Assembly (NCBI GenBank): GCA_018398585.1
Contig: JAGTTD010000010.1
Coordinates: 24,871,739-24,935,738 of the forward strand
Length of the DNA: 64,000 nucleotides
From: Simmondsia chinensis
Taxonomy: Eukaryota > Streptophyta > Magnoliopsida > Caryophyllales > Simmondsiaceae
Direction: 5' to 3'
Under the pieces are notes generated by a model. The model did not search any database. It had not been told where the DNA came from and worked only from the letters and a program-made list of their open reading frames with translations. Each line of letters starts with the position of its first letter. Position 1 is the stretch's first letter. Of the stretch, positions 55,480 to 64,000 are shown piece by piece. The translations under genes and the position numbers were made by a program.

Positions 55480-58300
55480 TAAACCCAATTAGCCATGTAT
55501 TGCGTAACTATCCCCTAAGGATCCATCAACTTTTTGACTATAAATTTTATCCAATATTGACCTGTCACTGTTTCATTCCTTTGCTCACAACTATTGATCT
55601 ACTAGGAACCTTCTGAGTCAACTAGTCTACTCAACAACTTTATAGTTGTCAAGCATGCGACTTCCAATGTGAAATAAGCAATATAAGACAACTTCACTTT
55701 TCACCATCCAATGACTCCTACTATAAGGGTAATTAAACCCCTTTTTTTAAAAACAAACAACCCATGATAACCTCAACACCCTTTCTTGAATCTCGCTAAA
55801 GCTTGATCCTCATAACATAGTTGGCTCATTTTAGGTCTTTCACTCTAAACTAACTGGACAATTAAATCTTAACAGCTCTTAACAACTCTATATCATTCAC
55901 AATGAGTAGAATCCTATCTATATACAACACATAGAAAGTGCCCACTTTCTGGTCATGTCACTAGCACACTCATGGTTCACTAACCATTGACTCAAATTCC
56001 CAGGACTTGATTAGCCGTCATCAAATCAATTATTCAATGAATAAGATTCTTATTTAAGTCTACAACTAGACTTCCTCAGTTTGCATACTATATGCTTTTC
56101 ACTCTTGACAACAAACTTGTCTGGCTGTATCATATGCATAATTTTCTAAGATAACCATTCAGAAAATGTCATCTTAACTTCCATTTCCTGTATCTCATCA
56201 TATGAAATATAATGGTTGAGAGTATCCTTATGAACTTAAGTCTAACATTTAGCTAGAAGGTTTCATCAATGATGATTCCTTCCATGAGGGCATAACCTAC
56301 TACCATCATTCTAGCTTTGAAGGTCTCTACCTTCTCGTCCACTCGACTCTTTCTACTTGTATATCCATTCAAATCTAATCTAATGGATTTGATGTCTTTT
56401 GACACCTCGACAAGTTCCTAGACTTAGTTAAATTATAATTACTTTAACTTAACTTTTATTGCCCTGAACCTTTGGTATGCATCTTTATACTTAAGAGTTT
56501 CTTCATAGTCTAAAAGACCAAATTCACCATCATGCTTAACCGTTAAGACTGAAGACATGAATTTGTCAGGTAACCCTGACGATTCTCCCGCTACACCAAA
56601 GCTCTCATGTACTTAGTGTGATAATAACATGGTTGAAGATATATCTAATACATCTTGTACAAGTAAGTTGTATCAGGCTATAGAAAAACAGTATCTCATA
56701 CTGTCAATCTATCCCACATAAGCTAACTGCTGTACTTTTAGAACACTTTCTAAAACCTCTTTCATAACAAACCTTTTGATATGTAGATATGACTCATCAT
56801 ATAAATCTTACCATATTCAATATTACGTTATTGATCTTTTCTACAACACTTTGTAGTAAGGAAAAATAAGAATTCTCCTAAAATCACCACTTTGGCCTAG
56901 TCAAAATAACTTGATATAATTATCTAACTGATCCCAAATTTAGTATTTAATGCTTTGAATGTTTCAAAGGATTCAAGACTTCAGTCTTCATAGGTATTTC
57001 CTTATATTAACTAATTGAGTAGTCATTCATAAACATTTTATGAAATACTCACCGCTTCCACTCACTTAAACTTTTACTAGTCCATAAGCATTTTATGAAA
57101 AAGTTCTAGCAGCTTAGTGGCTCTATTACCTTTACACTTGAAGACTATTTCAGTCACCATTAATTCGAACATCAGTCACATACCGATTATCATTTTAGTA
57201 CTTAATGGTCCAAAAAGATAAATCAAAGCTATTTTGAATTATATTAAATCAATGGGATTGAAGAGCAAGTGCCACTCTAAATACTTTATGGGTTTCAAGA
57301 AATTCTTCTTTTATATAGTTACATAGCCTGCTTGTATTAGAAGAATAAATTGCTATTAACATAGTTCTGATTAAAACAAAAGTCAACCATCTACCAATGT
57401 ACCTTCTTAAATAAACACTTTGTTTACATAAACATCATTCTATCTTTCAGAAAAAATAACTAAAAGACTATTTTGAAACAAATAGTAATAGAAATTAAAT
57501 TTCTAAAGTGCATTAAGATCATTACTCAAATTCAAAACTACATTCCCTGACTTATACTATCTTATGCCCTTATGGAAAAGTCATTCTCCAGAAGACTAGG
57601 GAACTACCTACTAGTCATAACTAGAGAAGATAGGATATCAAAGATCCTGTTATTAGCTTTCCATCTTGGCAGCACTAGTATCTCAGTACTTAGGCAATTC
57701 CTTTTAAATATTGATGTCCAGTGTGTTTATAAAAAGAAAAATCTATTTTGACTCATGTTTCATTTTATCCTTCAGTGGTTCTTAATTCCTGCAATAGATG
57801 TTTACACTAAGTGAACACTTCCCTTAGTTCTCATGACACCTTTTTTCTGAAAACTATACTTTTATCAGTTCAAACAATGAGTTATCTCTATTACTCAATG
57901 TATCCAGCCTAAACCAATTAAAAGATCTTGATAGAAGCCAGGATCATATCATATTGAGATTGGCTATCAATGTTTGCAACAAGAATTCCAGTCCAATTAA
58001 ATAAGCCATAATCATATGACATGCTCTTGAACTTAACTTTCTAACACAATTGGGTGTTTATCATCTTTCTCATTAGTTGTTCCTATGCTACTAGTTCTTT
58101 AATCAAACACTTCTTTCAAATATATGATCATCTCTACAACAATTGAATTTTCAAGTATCCAATACTAGAAAATGCTCAACATCGAATTTACAAATCTTGC
58201 AACTGACTAACTCTTTAGTCTAGCCTGACGTTCCTAACTTTCTTTTCAACTTAGTAGATAAACTGGCAGCAAACTAGAGAACTCTGAGTAACTACTAATG
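55480..58300 (-). pseudogene. Integrase, RT and RNase H of B (degraded)
   Basis: On the minus strand a pre-integrase segment is legible near 57300, integrase-core scraps near 57000-56850, and RT from about 56410 to 55890. The RT active site near 55930-55898 reads YIDR, so the second catalytic Asp is gone. Stops are dense, and A and B share many positions of the same protein text. RNase H text follows toward 55480. Confidence 0.75.
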
Positions 58301-60334
58301 CTTCACATGTACTAAGACATATTAAATTTTAGTCAGCATAACAGAATAGACAAGTAACATAGACACTAGTATTGACCACAATGCATAAGACAACCACTAG
58401 TTTGAAATCAAAAACTGTAAAACAAGCCACATAACATACAAGATTTCTTTTCTTACTTTTAGCAAAAAATCAAAGATCGGAGTTCATAATCCAACACTTA
58501 CATGTATGCTGCGGCGACCCAACTAAACTACCCAAATCAGATATCATATGGGTGAGAATATCTCTCAATAAATATGTTTTCTTGTTAACTCTTTACTAAA
58601 CATATTTAATGCACCACTCTACCCTCAGCCTCTAAGGTCATATAACAGAGCTCCTCAGGGAGGTTAATGTAGACCCTAATAAAGTGTACACTGCTACCTC
58701 GACATCCATACAAGTCCATGAAGTACTCCACGTTGATGTGGCTGCACTCGCTTTTCCTACCCTTCATTCTATCCTAAGAGATCTAACCTTGTATTCTGCA
58801 AATGAAAACTCTGCTCGAGGAGTTGTGCCCACCTGCTATACTTCCAGATCAGTAATGGAGGCCATGAGCATTCATTTATTTGCTCATTCCCACTAGATAT
58901 TTTGAATCTTGTGAACTTTTATAATTTTCGTAAATAAAAAAAGCATAGAATCAGCATAACCATTCTCTATATGTGTGCAACGATGAGCTAACCAATCTAC
59001 CCTTTACTCTATGGGAGAGGGGTGTAATGAATTATTAATAAGTTCCGAGCAATTTTCAATCACTATTTCTTCCTTGGTTTCTAAGATAGTACCCCAATGC
59101 TCCCTAGGAGACTATCATACTATCCTAGTTAAGTGTACACCATTACCTAGACGTTAGTACATGCAAACAAGATGCACTATGTCAACGTGGCAGCATCTGC
59201 TTTCCTATACCTTTATCTAACCTAAATAAGTCTAACCCTGTATTCCATGAACAAACGCCTTCCTCGGGGAGTTGTGCTTATCCACTATACTATTAGACTG
59301 GCAACATAAATCGTGAGGAATCACCGCTTGAACCTCACTCCCACTTGAAATTTCAAACGGTGAATCTTTCTTTTAAGTTTGATTATCTCATAATCAATAT
59401 AGAATCACATTTTAAATCTTATTTAATAATTAAATAAACCCTAATCCAATTATGTTCCTTTAATTGTCTAACCTATGTAAACTAATGTCATTAGATATAT
59501 TATGAGAATTTCGCTAAAATAATTCAACTTTTAAATTATCTAATCATATTAAATCTATTTGAAAAAATCCTCCACTCAATGAAATCAAATATTTCACCAA
59601 GTTGTATATTTACATGGCCTTCGAACTTTATTGACATTATACATATTATATAAACAATATAAATAATATTAAAAATGTGAAAAAAAAATAAGTCTCCTGT
59701 TATCAAACAATCTGAATATCAACACTTAATGCAGAAAGGTCGGAACAATTAAAGATTTTTCTAAACAATTTTAGAAAAGATTATTGTATAATCACAATTA
59801 CAATCTCATCATAATTGATTATTTTTTTATTTAAATTAGATAAATAATAATTTTTTTTTAAAAAGGGTCACATTAACAACCACTCCTTTTTTATTATTTA
59901 AATAAATAAATCTGATCTTAAACTTATTAGATCATACAACAAATACCTAATCTTAATAGATATTCTTTGTTGTGGATTATCATAAAATATTCATCATTTG
60001 AATATTTAACACATTGATTTAAAATCTAATCGCATTAGATTAATAATCTAAATCGTTCAACTCATTGAATATCTAACGAATATCTAATCTCATTCGATTC
60101 AATTTAGATATACACTCCTTGACTGAATCAAGATTCATCTAAAATTTTAAACAATTTTAAATTTTAATGAACATTCAATCTTGTTATTAAACTCTTTAAT
60201 AACAATCTTCATTATTACCCTTTTCCTTTAGTAAAATTCTCAATTTCATCTTTCAAATTCCACATACTCTAGTTTTATCAAACTTGATGCTTTAATGTGA
60301 ATAATGAGCGTATTCTGAGTTGGCTCTGATAAAA
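58301..60334 (-). other. Gag region and leader of B
   Basis: The gag part is not readable with confidence. The leader contains the two diverged blocks that match 47936-48720 of A (inverted, starting near 59301 and 58852) and an AT-rich stretch 59400-60300. The primer site near 60334-60322 reads TTTTATCAGAGCC on the minus strand. The 70-codon plus-strand frame at 58684 is opposite to the element and not a gene. Confidence 0.55.
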
Positions 60335-62164
60335 TATATATTTCCCTAGAGCGGGCGCAGCTTGAAACCAATTTAAAATTAATAATTCTAAATCTAAAGT
60401 CCTTACCTATCATAATATGACAAACAAAAATATCAAATAAATTAAGTATAAACATAGTATGTAGAATAAATAAAATAAAGGAAATAAATTAAATATCAAA
60501 TATTAAATTTAGACATACCTGAAGTGCGAATCCCAATTTTGACTTAAAGATTTGAAAATAGAAGAACATCTTGATTCCTTAAGGTCTTCTTTACAATGAA
60601 CTCTTCTAGTACCGAGAGTGTGGGCTCCCAAAATATTTAACTTAGGAAAAATTTTGTCACAAAATTTTTCCTTTAATCTTTCCGCAAAATAATTTTTCAA
60701 ATAAATTACGCTAAATAATAAATTTAGAAAAGCCCTAAAACAAATTTCTAGGGTTTTAATTATGGAAGAAAACCAGGTTCCCAAAACATAAAACCCTTAA
60801 AAATTCACAGCAAATCACGTATTTATAATGAAGAAACAACCAATTTTTTTCCTTTTAAGCCAACCACGTGGCACAATAGGATTTGTCTGCGGCATGGATA
60901 GCTACCCCGCATCTCATGGTGCGACACATATCACACCGTGATTGGCTTTGAGCGTATGGTGTAGATAGTGAGCCTGTTTACATGCAGTTTTCCCTTTTTT
61001 TGTTTTTGTTTAAACCACGATATAATTTATAGCATTAAATATCCAACTTATGTATATTTATTTAGTATAAAAATTTATTTATCTCATAAATAAATAATTC
61101 ATCTCATGAATTTATTTTTTAAACATGTTCAAATAGTTCTTAAGTTGAGGCTTGTAAAGGGACCTCAGGTACAGTCTAACTCTAGCTCCAAATGGGTTCA
61201 ATATGATTATCATTTCATGATAACAATTGCTGGCCATTTTGTAAACCTCAATTCCACTAAATAAGCTCTACTGTAGTCTAGAATTAAACATATTTACTTA
61301 AGAATTTCCCAAATAATTTTTTGTTACGACAATTAAACCCTTTATTAGATATCCATGAGAAAAAGTAACTTTAGCTGCTATTGTTACTTTTCCATTATCT
61401 CTCACCATATTTCCCGACTCGCCCTTGTCGAACAATTGAATAATAAATAAACAATATCCGTATTAATTTCAAATGTCAAATATGTGGAATACTTTGGCCA
61501 GAGATTTTAGAATATGTTCGTATGCTGGCTAATCCACTAATGGGACATCTTTATCTCGTTAGAAACTATAGATTCTATGTAAAACAACTATTCCCACTAT
61601 ACTTCGTGCCATTACCCAACTCGCGTAAGATTCAAGTCAACACACTTTGACTACTCCTTTTAGCACATCAAAGCAACGAACAATCCATACACTAGCTCGG
61701 ACTGTTTCCTAGATTTAGAGTTATTATCTTACATAATTAATTACTTTTTTATAGTAGTTAGGAAAGAAATAATTCAGGTGGTCCTGCTTAGTGTTTCAGC
61801 CATATAGACAACACCAATATAATACTTTTGGATCTCTATCCACATGACCAAGACAAGCCATCTGAAGTATCATATTATAATCTTATTAGACAAGTTGTCC
61901 AAACTCATTAGAGACTACGAACATATACTTTGACAAGATATCACTTATTTGATTTAAATCTATCTGTGGCTCAATCTCATTGACTACCTAAACCAAACCC
62001 GACATGTCATTTTGGACTACGTCCATCTCATAGAACATTCTAGAAAATAATATGACGTACATTAGATGCATAAAACATAATTAGACAGCAAATAAATAAA
62101 ATAATTTCATTTATTTACTATTTAAAACTAATTAATTGGGTTTTCTAGGACACTAATTCCAACA
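60335..62164 (-). repeat. 5' LTR of B, about 1.83 kb
   Basis: On the minus strand it starts TGTTGGAATTAGTGTCC and ends near 60335 next to the primer site. The TATA box TATAAATAC lies at 60827-60819 on the minus strand. It is homologous in inverted orientation to 62516 onward and to 8176-10982. Confidence 0.88.
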
Positions 62165-62297
62165 TGGGAGCAATTAGATGGTGAAGGATGAATCAGTCTC
62201 ATTTCATTTATTTACTATTTAAAATTAATTAATTGGGTTTTCTAGGACACTAATTCCAACATGGGAGCAATTAGATGGTGAAGGATGAATCAGTCTC
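62104..62297 (+). repeat. 97-bp tandem duplication across the B/A junction
   Basis: Units 62104-62200 and 62201-62297 differ at one base (ACTAATT versus ATTAATT). Each contains the last 61 bp of the B LTR, the TGGGA duplication and 31 bp of element A. It must have arisen after B was inserted. Confidence 0.95.
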
Positions 62298-62515
62298 GTA
62301 TTATTTAGTTCACTATGGAAGTCGGGTATTTGATAGCTATGAAGTTATAAACTAAACTAGTTGACTCAAAAGGTTCCTAATAGATCAAAGCTTCTGAGCA
62401 AAAAAATGACATTATGTAACATTGGTATCGAATATATGATAGTCAATGAGTTGACAAATCCATAGGAAATAGTTATGCTATGTAGGGCTAATTGGGTTCA
62501 TGACAAGTGAGAGAT
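62165..62515 (+). pseudogene. RNase H C-terminus and 3' untranslated end of A
   Basis: The reading interrupted at 51419 continues here after the duplication (a TMEVGYLIA stretch near 62315, where copia RNase H usually has an E.EY block). It is broken by stops and followed by untranslated text similar to 55465-55730 inverted. A polypurine-like CAAGTGAGAGAT lies just before the LTR. Confidence 0.75.
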
Positions 62516-64000
62516 TGTTGGAATCAATGGCCTGAAAAATCGAATTATAGTATTTAAATATTATACAAATGAAAATTTTATTTTATTTTATTGTCTAATT
62601 ATTTTTATGAGTCAAATATATATATGATTGTATTCTAAAATGTTCTACGAGATGGATGTAGTCCAATATAACATGTCAAGTTTGATTTAAGTGGTCAATG
62701 AGATTGAGCCACGGATAGGCTTAAATTAAGTTAGTGATATGTTGTCAAAGTATGTTCGTAGTCGTTGAAAAGTTTGGTCAACTTGTTTGATAAAAGTACA
62801 ATATAATACTTTAAATGACTTGTCTTGATCATATGGATATGGATCCAAAACTTCTATATTGGTGTTGTCTATATGATTGGAACACTAAGCAGGACACTTA
62901 AATGATTTGTTTCTTGACTCATATCAGAAATAATTAATTCTATAAGATGATAACTATAAATTCAAGAAATAGTATAAACTCGTGCATTGATTTTCGTTGC
63001 TATGATGTGCTAAAAGGATTTGTCAATATACATGACTTAAATCTTACGTGCATTAAGTAACGACATGAAGCGCAGGGGGAACATATATTCTACTTGGAAT
63101 CTATAGTCTCTTATGAGATAAAGATGTCCCCTTAGTTGATTCACAAATATATAAACATATTCAAGAATCATTTGCCAAAGTATTCCATATGTTTGACATT
63201 TGGAATCAACACAGAAGTTGTTTTCTGTATTAATGAGTTATTCGAGAAGGGCGAGTCGGGAACTATAGTTAAAGATGTGAGAAAAATTACGATAGTAGTT
63301 AAAGTTATTTTATCTCATGAATATCTAAAAGAGGAGGTTAATTGTCATAACAAAAGTTATATAAGAGTTATTGAATAATGATATTTAATTCTACAATGCA
63401 GTAAAATTAATTTAGTAAAATTAATTATTACTAAATGGTAATCAATGTTATCGAAGTGTTTATAATTAGATTTGACCCATTTGGAGCTTGAATTAAGTTG
63501 TCCCTAAGGTCCCTCTGCAAGCTTCTAGAAGTACACCGGTTCATGAGATGAATAAATTAATTTTGCTAAATATAATTCATTAGATGAGTTATTTATTAAT
63601 AATATGGATAAATCTATAGATGGGTGACATGTGGCGCATTATGATACGGCTGGTGCTGGTGATTCGTGCCTTTCGCCGTTCTCCGGTGGTTTTGTGCCTC
63701 GTGGCATTTTGACGTGCTTTGACTTACGCTTCTCTCTTGGCATACACGACGTCATTTTGGATGAAAATAAAGTTTTTTTTAAAGAGAATCTCATATCTAC
63801 AATTTAAAAAAGTTTATACCCTATGACTTACTATAAATAGGGGCCTTGGTTATAGGGTTTAGCAATTTTAGAACAAAACTTTGATTTCTCAGAAAACTAA
63901 AAAGGAGAAATTTCTCTTTGAAATTCTTCCTAGTAAATATTTTGGGAACCCAGACTTCAGAAGTCAAAGGGTCTTTACATAAAAGATCTCACTGTCTCAA
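62516..64000 (+). repeat. 3' LTR of A, cut by window end
   Basis: It starts TGTTGGAATCAATGG and is similar to B's 5' LTR (inverted) and to 8176-10982. It includes the GGGCGAGTCGG block near 63250 and a TATA box at 63832-63840. By comparison with B about 350 bp more should lie outside the window. The 80-codon frame at 63136 is LTR text, not a gene. Confidence 0.88.
63832..63840 (+). promoter_or_regulatory. TATA box of A 3' LTR
   Basis: TATAAATAG in the same context as 46450-46458 and 9664-9672. Confidence 0.6.

Larger units (their letters stand above)
51425..62164 (-). mobile_element. Copia element B, inverted, nested in A
   Basis: A 10.7-kb block with LTR ends TGTTGGGA (51425) and TTCCAACA (62164). 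A perfect target duplication TGGGA (51420-51424, 62165-62169) flanks it. On the minus strand: 5' LTR about 62164-60335, primer site near 60334-60322, leader with duplicated block, gag region, integrase, RT, then a 3' LTR in two pieces (55464 to about 55245, and about 52280-51425) separated by insertion E. It is the same family as A. Confidence 0.9.
45671..64000 (+). mobile_element. Copia element A, split by inverted copy B; runs past window end
   Basis: Parts: 5' LTR (truncated) 45671-46874, leader and pol 46877-51419, then after the B insertion the end of RNase H at 62165-62515 and the 3' LTR from 62516. Pol reading in A stops at the TSD TGGGA of B and resumes at its second copy, which confirms the join. 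The translation is extremely degraded. LTRs of about 1.8 kb are long for copia. Confidence 0.85.

Noticed and set aside
58684..58896. 70-codon plus-strand frame in B
   Set aside because: Opposite to the element's coding strand and inside the duplicated leader block.

Overview
The window looks like heterochromatic DNA from a flowering plant. It is AT-rich, carries no recognisable host gene, rRNA or tRNA gene, and is filled almost end to end with decayed LTR retrotransposons stacked inside one another. The lineages are typical of plants: chromodomain-bearing Ty3/gypsy elements (chromoviruses), Ty1/copia elements, a TRIM, a non-coding LARD-like element and a Mutator-type MITE. Nearly all coding sequence is broken by stops and frameshifts, so the genes are annotated as pseudogenes. 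No species is claimed.

Layout from the left. 1-775 is unassigned. 776-6521 is chromovirus 1 (+ strand). 6522-8175 is AT-rich and holds a decayed inverted-repeat element. 8176 to about 10982 is a long copia LTR (family A/B) split by a 784-bp Mutator-type MITE with a 9-bp target duplication.

About 11.2-43.9 kb is one old Sirevirus-like copia element (S, + strand) broken by nested insertions. A head-to-head TRIM array (11780-18525, TSD TTTAT) sits in its leader and itself contains a copia element T (12538-18485, - strand, TSD CCATC). A LARD-like element D (20571-43468, TSD CCTAT) sits in its integrase. D in turn contains three chromoviruses, all on the - strand: G2 (21437-27207, TSD CATAT), G3 (28283-31785, TSD CACTC) and G4 (35031-40598, TSD GTATC/ATATC). 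The integrase reading of S resumes directly after D, and chromovirus G5 (43883 to about 45670) interrupts S again.

From about 45671 to beyond the window end is a copia element A (+ strand, LTRs of about 1.8 kb). A second, inverted member of the same family, B (51425-62164), is inserted in the RNase H part of A with a perfect TSD TGGGA. The 3' LTR of B is broken by a chromovirus-type LTR with unrecognised internal sequence (E) and a simple-repeat region (about 52281-55244). A resumes at 62165 and its 3' LTR starts at 62516.

The autonomous elements encoded gag (particle), protease, integrase, reverse transcriptase and RNase H. D, the TRIM, G3 and the MITE lack these and would have depended on enzymes supplied by other elements. 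The order of insertion follows from the nesting: S first, then the TRIM and D, then T and G2-G4; A before B, B before E.
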